From assembly GCA_021163155.1 (NCBI GenBank), contig JAGGXI010000114.1, positions 1-26,459 on the forward strand: 26,459 nt of DNA. The letters are read 5' to 3'. The notes beneath the pieces are model-generated. The model did no database searches, was not told where the DNA came from, and saw only the letters and a program-made list of their open reading frames with translations. Made by a program: the position numbers and the translations under genes. The DNA comes from Candidatus Aerophobota bacterium (GTDB lineage: Bacteria; Aerophobota; Aerophobia; Aerophobales; JAGGXI01). This document shows positions 1 to 8,022 of the stretch, piece by piece; the first letter of the stretch is position 1, and every line of letters starts with the position of its first letter.

Positions 1-1
1 A

Positions 2-226
2 GAGAAAATTCCTTACCAGCTTGTAGGAGAAAGCAGGGGGACTCCTACTGATGCTAATGTTATCCAGTTAACTCGAGCAGGTGTTGCTGCAGGTTTAGTT
101 TCTATTCCCCTGCGTTATATGCATAGCACTGTTGAAGTTATTTCATTAGACGATGTAGAAAATACTATCAAGTTGTTAGGAATATTTGCCCTAAAAATAA
201 ACGAGAAAACAAATTTTATTCCTTAA
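2..226 (+). CDS. M42 family metallo-aminopeptidase, C-terminal part (partial)
   Basis: The open frame enters from the left edge and ends with TAA at 224-226, giving the last 74 residues. The segment containing ESRGTPTDAN, followed by GVAAGLVSIPLRYMHS and VEVISLDDVENT, is the C-terminal signature of M42 peptidases (glutamyl aminopeptidase / deblocking aminopeptidase / FrvX group). These are cytosolic dinuclear metal aminopeptidases that form tetrahedral dodecamers and trim short peptides. In the family, the histidine of the RYMHS motif is a metal ligand. The catalytic core lies outside the window, so substrate preference cannot be judged. It converges on the PorV-like gene across about 130 bp of repeat-derived DNA. 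Confidence 0.9.
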   Translation, partial: EKIPYQLVGESRGTPTDANVIQLTRAGVAAGLVSIPLRYMHSTVEVISLDDVENTIKLLGIFALKINEKTNFIP

Positions 227-227
227 T

Positions 228-345
228 AATTTAGTCCGAATTCTGCAAATTATCAAAGCTCTTTCTGAGTAGGGATGAAGGGGAAAGCCCCGAGATTCTC
301 CTTGTCATCACTCATCAAAAGGGGTATTTTTGCTTAATGAAGACC
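228..345. repeat. Degenerate family-M palindromic repeat (copy M0)
   Basis: This gap between convergent genes holds a diverged relative of the family-M elements. CGAATTCTGCAAAT resembles the terminal motif GATTCGGCAAACT of the copy at 6832-7067, and AAAAGGGGTATTTTTG matches that copy's right half. GAGTAGGGATGA can pair with TCATCACTC around an inner hairpin, GGGGAAAGCCCC. It may serve as a weak stop signal for both converging genes, which is inference. Confidence 0.5.
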
Positions 346-355
346 AATTTTATCT

Positions 356-1312
356 CTAAAACATTAAAGAAAAAGAGAATCTATGAGTATTTCCTAAAGT
401 TTTATTATAAGAGAAAGCATAATTAAGTTTAATTCCTGTTAAATTTCCCATTTCTTTTAAAGGAATATAAAATCCTGAGCCGACAGAGAAAGTGAAATCA
501 GCGGTGCTCTGAAATATTTTAGTTCCACCAAAACGGAGGGCGATGTTTCGTTTGTGCCCCATCCACCATTCACCACCCAAATGAATATCCCTTGGAATAT
601 TTTCTTTGGAGGCATCTATATCCAGAGCAATAAGAAAACAGGGGCTAAATATATAAGCTGTTCCTAATTTTATATTTATAGGGATAGACTCCTTTTTTCC
701 TGTTTTCCAACGTATTTCCGAAATTAAATCCTGGATATTAGCTCCCCAAGAAAATCTTTCATTTTTTGATAAAAAACTTATATCCAGGCTGTAACCTTCC
801 CCATTTTCCCAATTAGTATTTTGTTTTAAATATTTAAAGTTAGCCCCCCAGGAGGCAAATCTTTTTCTGTAAATTGAAGGAGAGTTAAACAAAAAGTTGG
901 CATAGGAATAAGAGAATATATCATAATTCCATTTTTCAGGTTCCAAATTAGCCTCGAGATGGGTCCAGTTGATTCCTCCTGCACCCATTCCCTTGTCAGG
1001 TTCTATAAATGATAAGAAACTGTGACTTAAAAGTCCTAATCCATATAAATCGTTGTATATAGCTCCCACCTCTTTTTGGTTAATTTGTACGAGACCGGCA
1101 GGATTAAAATAGCAAGCTTCATAATTATCAACTACTGCCACAAAAGCTCCTCCCATTCCCATAGCTCTAACACTTGTGGGAAGAAGAGTGAAACCGCTAT
1201 CTTTTGTATGGAGATAATCATCAGCATAAACAGGAAAAGTGACCATTAATCCGATAATAAACGCAAAAAATATGGCATCTTTTCTCTTTATAAAGAATTT
1301 AAGTCTTTTCAT
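356..1312 (-). CDS. PorV/UPF0164-like outer-membrane beta-barrel protein
   Basis: A 318-residue exported protein. The N-terminus has a basic stretch, a hydrophobic core (AIFFAFIIGLMVTFPVYA) and an apparent cleavage site before DDY. Next comes the family hallmark SVRAMGMGGAFVAVVDN ... CYFNPAGL, which is typical of PorV/UPF0164/FadL-like barrels. The rest alternates polar and aromatic residues, as in transmembrane beta strands. Family members sit in the outer membrane; PorV itself works with type IX secretion, but no T9SS gene is present here, so that role should not be assumed. The start at 1312 is preferred over the upstream ATG at 1324 because GAGG stands 7 nt before it and the upstream ATG has no ribosome-binding site. 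A 12-bp hairpin lies just upstream at 1330-1358. Confidence 0.8.
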   Translation of the reverse strand: MKRLKFFIKRKDAIFFAFIIGLMVTFPVYADDYLHTKDSGFTLLPTSVRAMGMGGAFVAVVDNYEACYFNPAGLVQINQKEVGAIYNDLYGLGLLSHSFLSFIEPDKGMGAGGINWTHLEANLEPEKWNYDIFSYSYANFLFNSPSIYRKRFASWGANFKYLKQNTNWENGEGYSLDISFLSKNERFSWGANIQDLISEIRWKTGKKESIPINIKLGTAYIFSPCFLIALDIDASKENIPRDIHLGGEWWMGHKRNIALRFGGTKIFQSTADFTFSVGSGFYIPLKEMGNLTGIKLNYAFSYNKTLGNTHRFSFSLMF

Positions 1313-1327
1313 TTTTTTCCTCATTCA

Positions 1328-1482
1328 CTAGAGATTTCTGAAAAAGTCAGAAATCTCTGATTTCACAGATAAAAATCGAGATTACACAGATTAGATTATC
1401 ATTACTAAATCAGTGTAATCATTTTAAGAATCAGTGTTTACCCTATGAAATAGAGTATTTCACGGGGTGATCAGAGGCCTCT
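1328..1482. repeat. Family-D repeat (GATTACACAGATT type) with 12-bp hairpin, copy D1
   Basis: AGAGATTTCTGA (1330-1341) and TCAGAAATCTCT (1347-1358) form a perfect 12-bp stem with a 5-nt loop. It is followed by GATTACACAGATTAGATTAT and AATCAGTGTAATCATTTTAA, and then AGAGGCCTCTG. An inverted, closely similar copy lies upstream of livK (21755-21868), and a shorter relative lies upstream of rny (8368-8435). Here the element sits in the leader of the PorV-like gene, between it and trxB. Confidence 0.75.
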
Positions 1483-1487
1483 GCTCA

Positions 1488-2432
1488 CTAATTATACTCA
1501 ATCCCTTTTATATTATTTATATATTTTTGGGCTGAATAAGCGGCTAATGCTCCCTCTCCACAAGCAACTATCACCTGTTTTAGGGTGTTTTTTCTTACAT
1601 CTCCACAGGCAAAGATACCTTTTTTATCTGTCTGGAGGTTATTATTTGTATTCACAAAACCAATCTCATCCAATTTTACCATATTTCTTAAGAAATGTGT
1701 GTTAGGTTCTAATCCAACGAAAATAAATACGCCTGAACAGCTTAAATCTTTTATTTCTTCTGTATCTACATTTTTAATTTTAACTCCTTTCACTTCCTTT
1801 TCTCCATAAATCCTTTCAATAACCGATTTCCAGACTATCTCTATTTTTGGATTTTTGGATATCCTCTCTTGAAGAATCTTTTCCGCTCTGAGCATTCCTC
1901 GTCTATGAATAAGATAGACCTTATCAACAAATTTAGTTAAATAGAGAGCTTCTTCGGCAGCAGTATTACTTCCTCCCACTACAGCTACTTTTTTCTCTTT
2001 GAAAAAAGGAGCATCGCAAGTAGCACAGTAAGAAACTCCCCGTCCTATAAACTTTTCTTCTCCTTGAACACCTAATTTTCGTTGACTGCATCCACTTGCA
2101 ATTATCAAAGATAATGCGTTGTATTTTTCTCCAGATTTAGTATATACAATTTTTTTATTATTTTCTATCCCTATTTTCTCTACTTCTCCTTGTTCCAATC
2201 TCATCCCTAAATTCTCAGCCTGTTTCTGCATTTCTTCCATTAGCTTCTGTGGAAAAATTGGCTGCGAGAAACCAGGATAATTCTCAATTTTTTCTGAAAG
2301 TAGGATTTGTCCTCCTGGGGAAAGTTTTTCAAGCACTAAAGTATTTAATCCTGCTCTTTGAGCATAAATAGAAGCAGTTAAACCGGCTGGTCCGGCTCCA
2401 ATTATTATTAAATCGTAGATTTTTTCTTCCAT
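1488..2432 (-). CDS. trxB: Thioredoxin reductase (NADPH)
   Basis: A 314-residue FAD-dependent pyridine nucleotide-disulfide oxidoreductase, the usual length for low-molecular-weight bacterial TrxB. It passes electrons from NADPH through FAD to thioredoxin in the cytoplasm. Visible motifs are GAGPAG at residues 12-17 (FAD), the redox-active CATC at 136-139, GGSNTAAEE at 153-161 with HRR at 176-178 (NADPH binding), and ACGDV near the C-terminus (FAD). The HRR motif argues for NADPH rather than ferredoxin or NADH use. No trxA lies beside it. Translation starts at ATG 2432; the AGGG-containing ribosome-binding region is built from the GGATTAGAGG repeat that fills the upstream gap. Confidence 0.95.
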   Translation of the reverse strand: MEEKIYDLIIIGAGPAGLTASIYAQRAGLNTLVLEKLSPGGQILLSEKIENYPGFSQPIFPQKLMEEMQKQAENLGMRLEQGEVEKIGIENNKKIVYTKSGEKYNALSLIIASGCSQRKLGVQGEEKFIGRGVSYCATCDAPFFKEKKVAVVGGSNTAAEEALYLTKFVDKVYLIHRRGMLRAEKILQERISKNPKIEIVWKSVIERIYGEKEVKGVKIKNVDTEEIKDLSCSGVFIFVGLEPNTHFLRNMVKLDEIGFVNTNNNLQTDKKGIFACGDVRKNTLKQVIVACGEGALAAYSAQKYINNIKGIEYN

Positions 2433-2439
2433 TGTTTAA

Positions 2440-2815
2440 TTCATCCCTCTAATCCTTTAATCCTGCTTTTTTAATCCTGCTTTTTTTGTTTCTGTTTTTT
2501 CTTTCTTTTCCCTTTAATCCTCTAATCCTGCTTTTTTAATCCTGCTTTTTTTGTTTCTGTTTTTTCTTTCTTTTCCCTCTAATCCTCTAATCCTTTAATC
2601 CTCTAATCCTGCTTTTTTCTCTCACATCCTACCTTTTCGCAGGCTAAAGCCTGCGGCTACCAGTTTACATCTCACTGTTTTGTTTTTCCCTCTAATCCTC
2701 TAATCCTTTAATCCTCTAATCCTTTAATCCTGCTTTTTCCCTCTCACATCCTACCTTTTCGCAGGCTAAAGCCTGCGGCTACCAGTACCTTTTTCCCTTT
2801 AATCCTTTAATCCTG
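2440..2815. repeat. GGATTARA tandem repeats with two embedded family-A hairpins
   Basis: The whole gap between trxB and the CsgG-like gene is repeat. On the minus strand it reads as 8-bp units GGATTAAA/GGATTAGA with AAAAAGCAGGATT and poly-purine spacers. A roughly 65-bp unit is tandemly duplicated (starting at 2461 and 2526). Two family-A palindromes of the form GCAGGCTAAAGCCTGCGGCT sit at 2638-2661 and 2760-2783, each followed by the CAGTGAGATGTAAACTGG-type flank (reading the minus strand). The right end runs into the 3' end of the CsgG-like gene. No gene is seen. Confidence 0.85.
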
Positions 2816-3835
2816 CTTTTTTAGTATTGCCTCGTTGCGAATGTAAATTCTTTCACCTTCCACCAATCGGGTTACTATTCCCGTTGCTGATAATTCCCCT
2901 ACCTCGTAAATCACAATCTCTCCTATTTTCTCCCTCTCTTTTTTGATTACTTTACCTGTAGCAGGGTCTTTTATCTCATCGGTGATTTTATACAGCTCAA
3001 AAACATTACCTGGTGCAACTCCTCTATTCGTTCCCATATTTATAGTAACTATGGTAACATTTTTATTCTTAACATAAGCAACAAGTCCTTCGTTCTGTAA
3101 AGCAACTCCAGGCGTAACGGGGGTAACAACTCCAGATGCAGGAGCTCCAGGCACAGCTACCTCAGGCACGAAAACAGGTTTTAAACCAGCAGATTTCTCT
3201 TCAATTTGAGCTACTAACTGTTCAATTGCTTTTTCTACAGCTTGACCAAGCTGATGGGCTCTAAATTCGCTACTATCAAATGTTAATCCTTCTAAGTCTC
3301 CCCACATAGCCCCAAATTTAACACCTGTTTGAGACTTTCTTCCGCTTCCTTCCATAACTGCCATAATTTCAGAGGTCTCTACATTAACCAGTCTTGCATT
3401 AAGAGCGCATCTTGCCTTTGCATCTACAACCTTTCCCACAATAGGCAAAGTATATATCTTTTTTTCCATATTAAATTCAGTAACCGAACCAAAGACAAAT
3501 AGCTGTACTCCTAAGACTTTACCTACTTTAGCTGCTGTAGCTGCGCTGGTAATACCCTCTACTCCTAAGTGCTGTTCTTGAAGTATCTCGTCAAGGCGAT
3601 CTCGTTCAACTACGCTGAATTTACCGGTGTTTACCAGGTCTGTAATAAGCATATCCGCTATCCCTCCTCCTACATCATAATCCCCGGTCCACCATTGATG
3701 GATATTATGCAGCTTAAAAGCCATAACAGCTATACGTATCTTTTGTCCTGATGCTTGGCCACTGAAAGTAAAAAGACTCATGAGCATCAGAAGTAGAACT
3801 AATACTCCTACCATTTTTCTTCTTTTTTTTGCCAT
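2807..3835 (-). CDS. CsgG/HfaB-like periplasmic protein
   Basis: A 342-residue exported protein. Residues 1-30 form a signal peptide (KKRRK, then VGVLVLLLMLMSLFTF, ending near GQASG). There is no lipobox cysteine, unlike lipoprotein CsgG of E. coli. The CsgG core follows: IRIAVMAF, then GGGIADMLITDLVNTGKFSVVERDRLDEILQEQ split across about residues 57-90, then GKVLGVQLFVFGSVTEF. Relatives include the curlin secretion pore and many CsgG-domain proteins of unknown role. The C-terminal part (about 250-335, NVTIVTINMGTNRGVAPGNV ... GEIVIYEV) resembles an FlgT C-terminal-like domain. No curli subunit genes are nearby, so a curli role is not supported. GAGGAG precedes the ATG. The last residues (KKQD) and the stop codon are encoded by the invading repeat. 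Confidence 0.75.
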   Translation of the reverse strand: MAKKRRKMVGVLVLLLMLMSLFTFSGQASGQKIRIAVMAFKLHNIHQWWTGDYDVGGGIADMLITDLVNTGKFSVVERDRLDEILQEQHLGVEGITSAATAAKVGKVLGVQLFVFGSVTEFNMEKKIYTLPIVGKVVDAKARCALNARLVNVETSEIMAVMEGSGRKSQTGVKFGAMWGDLEGLTFDSSEFRAHQLGQAVEKAIEQLVAQIEEKSAGLKPVFVPEVAVPGAPASGVVTPVTPGVALQNEGLVAYVKNKNVTIVTINMGTNRGVAPGNVFELYKITDEIKDPATGKVIKKEREKIGEIVIYEVGELSATGIVTRLVEGERIYIRNEAILKKQD

Positions 3836-3905
3836 TGTCTATCTCCTCTTTTTTAATTTTAATTTAATTTGTAACTATTTAGCCTGTTCAATTATAGTAG
3901 TACAA

Positions 3906-4009
3906 ATAAACCTGGGGCTAATTGGCTGTTTAGTGTGTAGGGGTGAGGCTAATCGCCTTTTGTAAAACAAGAGTTAGAAGTAATTGGGAGGCTAAAGCCT
4001 GCGGCTACC
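3906..4009 (-). repeat. Chimeric repeat: family-A left half joined to family-M right half (copy M5)
   Basis: Read on the minus strand, it starts GGTAGCCGC (family A), passes through the shared hairpin AGGCTTTAGCCT, and continues CCCAATTACTTC...CTCTTGTTTTACAAAAGGCGATTAGCCTCACCCCTAC, which is the family-M body. It ends near a TAAACCTGG-type terminus (3906-3915) like the right end of the copy at 6832-7067. It lies 70 bp upstream of the CsgG-like start codon. Confidence 0.75.
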
Positions 4010-4059
4010 AGTTTACTTCTTACTGTTTTTCTTGGTTTTTTCCCTTGTTTTTCTTTGTT

Positions 4060-4200
4060 TTTCTTTCTTTTCCCTCTAATCCTTTAATCCTTTAATCCTC
4101 TAATCCTGCTTTTTTAATCCTGCTTTTTTCTCTCACATCCTACCTTTTCGCAGGCTAAAGCCTGCGGCTACCAGTACCTTTTTCCCTTTAATCCTTCTTT
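4060..4200. repeat. GGATTARA tandem units plus one family-A hairpin
   Basis: This second array has the same design as 2440-2815: AATCCTTT/AATCCTCT octamers, the AATCCTGCTTTTTT unit twice, then a family-A palindrome at 4149-4172 and a final CCTTTAATCC. It ends just 3' of tRNA-Leu. Together with 3906-4009 it fills the gap between tRNA-Leu and the CsgG-like gene; nothing else is seen there. Confidence 0.8.
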
Positions 4201-4205
4201 TTGCC

Positions 4206-4293
4206 TGGTGCCGGAAGGGGGACTTGAACCCCCACGGAGAAAACCTCCACAGGCTCCTCAAGCCTGAGCGTCTACCAATTCCGCCATCCCGGC
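4206..4293 (-). tRNA. tRNA-Leu (GAG)
   Basis: An 88-nt class II tRNA with encoded CCA. The 5' end GCCGGGA pairs with the 3' TTCCGGC. The anticodon arm CAGGC-TTGAGGA-GCCTG gives anticodon GAG, reading CUC/CUU. A long variable arm and the T-arm GGGGGTTCAAGTCCCCC are present. It lies on the same strand as its neighbours. Confidence 0.95.
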
Positions 4294-4345
4294 TTACATA
4301 AAATATAACAAAAATTTAAAAAATGTAAAATTTTCTTTACCCTCT

Positions 4346-5041
4346 TTACTCTTTTAATAATTTCTCAATATCTTTTTCTTCTCCCACTACTAATAATACA
4401 TCTCCCTCTTCAATTACATCATTAGGCTGGGGAAGATAATTTATCTTTTTTATTTTTTCTTCTTTTCCTTCACCAGAAATTTTTTTTATTTCTAATACAT
4501 TAACCTTGTATTTTTGTCGAATTTTAAGCTCACCTATTGTTTTATTGCAAAATGATTTTGGCAGGCGAACCTCTGCTGCGCTGTATTTTTCAGAAATAGG
4601 CACATAATCTAAAACACTGGACATTAAGAGATTTTGTACTAATTTTTTACCTATTTCCACTTCGGGGAAAATTATTCTATTTGCTCCTACAAACTCCAAT
4701 ATTCGTTTTTGTATTTGAGCGGAGCCAGGGATACGCAGAGCCCTGGTAACAACGGCGATTACAGTGGGTATACCTAATTGTTTTAAAAGAGCTGTTGTTA
4801 GAATAGAAGTTTCAAAGTTTCCTATACTTACTATAGCTACATCTACCTGATCTATTCCTTGAGATCTTAAAGCTTCTTCATCCGTAGAATCCAGTTTAAC
4901 TGATACATCTGCTATCTCTTTAAATTTATCTACTAATTTAGCATCTAGATCTACAGCAATTACTTCTGCTCCTCTTTCAATTAAACTCTGTGCTACTACA
5001 GTTCCAAATGGACCTAATCCGATAACAGCGAATTTACGCAT
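4346..5041 (-). CDS. ktrA: Potassium uptake regulatory subunit, KtrA/TrkA type
   Basis: A cytosolic RCK protein (231 residues) that forms an octameric ring gating the KtrB channel in response to nucleotides. The Rossmann motif GLGPFG is at residues 8-13, with the acidic end of beta-2 in AVDLD. The N-terminal RCK-N domain runs to about residue 140. A C-terminal RCK-C (TrkA-C) domain spans about 150-228, ending YLPQPNDVIEEGDVLLVVGE. The chosen start (5041) has GAGGAG 7 nt upstream and begins MRKFAVIGLG, as in family members. A longer start at ATG 5059 would overlap ktrB by 8 bp but has no well-placed ribosome-binding site. With the chosen start it follows ktrB by 10 bp, so the two are surely co-transcribed. 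Confidence 0.92.
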   Translation of the reverse strand: MRKFAVIGLGPFGTVVAQSLIERGAEVIAVDLDAKLVDKFKEIADVSVKLDSTDEEALRSQGIDQVDVAIVSIGNFETSILTTALLKQLGIPTVIAVVTRALRIPGSAQIQKRILEFVGANRIIFPEVEIGKKLVQNLLMSSVLDYVPISEKYSAAEVRLPKSFCNKTIGELKIRQKYKVNVLEIKKISGEGKEEKIKKINYLPQPNDVIEEGDVLLVVGEEKDIEKLLKE

Positions 5042-5051
5042 TTTTTTCTCC

Positions 5052-6815
5052 TCAACCAATCATTATACTCTCTTCTGGATATTCGTAAAGTTTAACCATT
5101 TTTTTCCCTCCTATAGCTAAGGCGAGAGTTAAAGGGCCAACTCTCCCTATTAGCATAGTCAATATAATAATAATTCTTCCCAATGAAGTTAAATTAGGAG
5201 TAAGTCCTCTGCTTAATCCTACAGTACCAAAGGCAGAAAAAACTTCAAAAAGAATATTTACAAAGGGACCATTTTCTGTAAGAGTAAGGAGAAGAACAGA
5301 AATAGCGATCCATCCTAAAGCAAGAATAGTTACACATAAAGCTTGATATACTATAAGGCGAGGGATGGTTCTTTTAAAAACTTCCACCTCACCTTTTCCT
5401 TGAACCATAGATTTAATGGTGAAAAACAAAGCAGCAAAAGTGCTTGTTTTAATTCCTCCCCCTGTAGAGCCGGGTGAGGCTCCTATAAACATAAAAATTA
5501 TAAGAAGAAAAGAAGAAAAAATGCTTAAATTTTTTATATTTAATGTATTAAATCCAGCTGTTCTTGCTGTTACTGATTGAAAATAGGCTCCTAATAGTTT
5601 TCCCTTTAAGGAAAAATTTTTTAAGAGTCCGTTATTCTCACTTAAGAGGATTAAACAAAATCCTACGATGAGTAATAAGGAAGAGGTTAAAATAACTAAT
5701 TTACTTTGAAGAGATAAGGACCTTTTCTTACCTCGAAGACGAAAATTTTCTCTATGTAAAAGGTCAACTATCACTGTAAATCCTAACCCTCCTATAATGA
5801 TTAAAATGCTCATAACCAAATTAATCCCTAAACTATTCTCATATCTCATAAAACTATTGGAATAAAGGCTGAATCCGGCATTACAGAAAGCAGAGATAGA
5901 ATGAAAAACTGCTAAATAAACACTAAACAAAGCATTTTTAGTTTGAGGTAGAAATTGGATATATAAAAGGAGAGCTCCTATTCCCTCAACAATAAATGTT
6001 ATACGAAGAATGGACAGAATCAAAGAACCTATTCCTCCCATATTTTTATAATTAAGTATATTTCTAAGAAGAAATCTATCTTTAACTCCAAATCCTTTCC
6101 CCAGAGCTAAGGCGAAAAAGGAGGTAAAGGTCATCAGACCCAATCCTCCTATTTGAATGAGAGTGAGGATAATTAACTGTCCTAATAAAGAGAAATGACT
6201 TCCTGTATCTAATACAATAAGGCCGGTAACGCAAGTTGCTGAAGTAGCAGTGAACAGAGCATCCAGAAAGGTAGTCTCTTTACCGCTAACTGTAGACTTG
6301 GGAAGAAGAAGTAGAAAAGTCCCCATAGCAATAATAATGATAAAAGTTAAAATAACTGTAGAAGGGGGAGGTAGTTTAAAAAGAAGAATTAGTCTATTAA
6401 GATAAGGTATTCTTATAATGAGAGAGGCGAGAATGTAAATCTGAGAGATTACAATATATATCCTGCTTAAAGAAAATATACCTTTTGCATTTAATAAATC
6501 AACAAATCCTGGAAAAGCAGAAAACACTTTAAGAATTAAAATTACAGAAACAAAAATAATAGCAATAGAGAAATCTGGCCAATTATCTTTAATGAAAAGC
6601 CTTTTATCCTCTGCTAAAATAAATTTAAGTAAAAACTCACTTATAAATATAATAACAATAAGTATAACCAGGTAATGAAAAATATATTTAGTTTCTCTAG
6701 TTAAGTAAAACCCGTATTCCCATATAAAAGAGATAAGAGCTAAAAGACAAGTTCCTCCCATTACAATATTTAAACAAGTTTTAAAATTAGATTTATTTAT
6801 TTTCATGGATTTCAA
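5052..6815 (-). CDS. ktrB: Potassium uptake channel subunit KtrB/TrkH with extra N-terminal membrane module
   Basis: A 587-residue integral inner-membrane K+ transporter subunit. Four selectivity-filter segments of the superfamily are visible: TCVTG (194-198), CNAGF (311-315), TAGFN (419-423) and TVGLS (531-535). The GSTGGGIKT intramembrane gating loop is at about 449-457. The core begins around residue 150 (LPPPSTVILTFI). KtrB proteins are usually near 450 residues; the extra 140 or so N-terminal residues hold about four hydrophobic segments. These include FISEFLLKFILAEDKR and NWPDFSIAII (about 57-86), then a segment with spaced arginines (R118, R135, R141). This pattern recalls S2-S4 of voltage-sensor domains. 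It is the first gene of the pair with ktrA. Confidence 0.92.
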   Translation of the reverse strand: MKSMKINKSNFKTCLNIVMGGTCLLALISFIWEYGFYLTRETKYIFHYLVILIVIIFISEFLLKFILAEDKRLFIKDNWPDFSIAIIFVSVILILKVFSAFPGFVDLLNAKGIFSLSRIYIVISQIYILASLIIRIPYLNRLILLFKLPPPSTVILTFIIIIAMGTFLLLLPKSTVSGKETTFLDALFTATSATCVTGLIVLDTGSHFSLLGQLIILTLIQIGGLGLMTFTSFFALALGKGFGVKDRFLLRNILNYKNMGGIGSLILSILRITFIVEGIGALLLYIQFLPQTKNALFSVYLAVFHSISAFCNAGFSLYSNSFMRYENSLGINLVMSILIIIGGLGFTVIVDLLHRENFRLRGKKRSLSLQSKLVILTSSLLLIVGFCLILLSENNGLLKNFSLKGKLLGAYFQSVTARTAGFNTLNIKNLSIFSSFLLIIFMFIGASPGSTGGGIKTSTFAALFFTIKSMVQGKGEVEVFKRTIPRLIVYQALCVTILALGWIAISVLLLTLTENGPFVNILFEVFSAFGTVGLSRGLTPNLTSLGRIIIILTMLIGRVGPLTLALAIGGKKMVKLYEYPEESIMIG

Positions 6816-6831
6816 CTTTTAATTTAACACT

Positions 6832-7067
6832 TTAACCCAGATTCGGCAAACTGACTGTTAGAATGCTTAGCCTGGGTAGGGGGAGGCTTTAGCCTCCCAA
6901 TAGACTTTAGCTCTTGTTTTGCAAAGGGCGACTGAAGTCACCCCTACCCATTAAAAGGGGTATTTTTGATAAGGGAAAATTTTTTGAAGAATGTGAGAAT
7001 TAGACCTAATGTTATACTTCGGGATTAACCTTAGCTAATATTATTCAAACTGCCGAATCCAGGTTTA
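6832..7067. repeat. Family-M palindromic element with terminal inverted repeats (copy M1)
   Basis: The ends TTAACCCAGATTCGGCA (from 6832) and the reverse complement of TGCCGAATCCAGGTTTA (to 7067) form imperfect inverted repeats sharing GATTCGGCA and AACC. Inside, GGGTAGGGG (6874-6882) pairs with CCCCTACCC (6941-6949) around two hairpins, GAGGCTTTAGCCTC and GGGCGACTGAAGTCACCC. This predicts a three-way junction. It fills the gap between the pflX-like stop and the ktrB start and encodes nothing visible. Confidence 0.75.
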
Positions 7068-7088
7068 ACTACTCAACATTATATATCT

Positions 7089-8015
7089 TCATATAGTATC
7101 ACTAATGTCTTGCTGCCATCCCCTTTGCAAGTCCAATTCTTTAGCTGTATCGAGAGCTTCTTTGTATTCTTTAGGGGTAATCCTTCTATTTAATTCTTCA
7201 AATTCTTGTGCCTTATAAGCAGGAAAATATTGACTCATAATACTAACATAAGTGTTGGGGGATATTTCTTTAGCCAAAAAAGAAAAAACATTTTTTGTGC
7301 CTGCTAATTTGTTAGGTAAAACTAAATGTCTTGCAAGAAGACCTCTTTGAGCAATTCCCTCTTTGTTTAGCTTTAAATTTCCTACTTGTCGATGCATCTC
7401 TTTTACTGCTTTTTTAGCTATTTCGAAATAATCAGAGGCAGAGGAATATTTTTCCCCCTCTATCTTTCCTCCATATTTTATATCTGGCATATAAATGTCT
7501 ATTATGCCTTCCAAAAGCCTTAGAGTCTGCACCGATTCATAACCACCACAATTATAAACAAGAGGAATATATAAATTTTCCTCAATAGCCAGATAAAGAG
7601 CAGATAAAATCTGGGGGACGAAATGGGTAGGGGTAACAAAGTTTATATTATGGCATCCTTTTTTTTGTAAAATAAGCATCATTTTAGAAAGTTCATTTTT
7701 AGAAACTTGATTTCCATTTCCTAAGTGAGATATGGGATAATTTTGACAGAATAAACATCTAAGATTGCAATTAGTAAAGAAAATAGTTCCCGAGCCTTTA
7801 TAGCCAGATATAGGAGGCTCTTCCCCAAAATGTGGATTAAAACTGGAGACTATAACCTCTGCGCCTGACTTGCAAAATCCCGTTTCTCCTTTTAATCTAT
7901 TCACTCCACATTCACGTGGACAGAGTTTACATTTGATGAGTAGATTATAAGCTTCTTTTATTCGATTTTTTATCTCACCATTTTTATATAATTTCAGATA
8001 ACCAGGACAATTCAG
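7089..8015 (-). CDS. Radical SAM protein, PflX (PFL-activase-like) family
   Basis: A cytosolic radical SAM enzyme of the COG1313/PflX group; the true substrate is unknown for the family. The [4Fe-4S]-binding motif CNLRCLFC gives Cys83, 87 and 90, followed by QNYPISH. An N-terminal cysteine cluster, CKLCPRECG ... GFC, precedes it. The first in-frame standard start (GTG 7904) falls just after CPRECG and would delete conserved family sequence. The frame stays open upstream and encodes GYLKLYKNGEIKNRIKEAYN, which is typical of full-length relatives. The open stretch has no ATG, GTG or TTG. A strong ribosome-binding site (GGAAGGTGA) stands 6 nt before a CTG at 8015, which I take as a tentative start, giving 308 residues. 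It is followed downstream by element M1 and ktrB. Confidence 0.8.
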   Translation of the reverse strand: MNCPGYLKLYKNGEIKNRIKEAYNLLIKCKLCPRECGVNRLKGETGFCKSGAEVIVSSFNPHFGEEPPISGYKGSGTIFFTNCNLRCLFCQNYPISHLGNGNQVSKNELSKMMLILQKKGCHNINFVTPTHFVPQILSALYLAIEENLYIPLVYNCGGYESVQTLRLLEGIIDIYMPDIKYGGKIEGEKYSSASDYFEIAKKAVKEMHRQVGNLKLNKEGIAQRGLLARHLVLPNKLAGTKNVFSFLAKEISPNTYVSIMSQYFPAYKAQEFEELNRRITPKEYKEALDTAKELDLQRGWQQDISDTI

Positions 8016-8022
8016 AGTTATT

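Noticed and set aside
356-3835. Type IX secretion or curli system implied by the PorV-like and CsgG-like genes
   Set aside because: No other T9SS or curli component is in the window, and both families occur widely outside those systems.
3780-3965. Plus-strand frame opposite the CsgG-like gene start
   Set aside because: It is antisense to a well-supported signal peptide and runs into repeat sequence.
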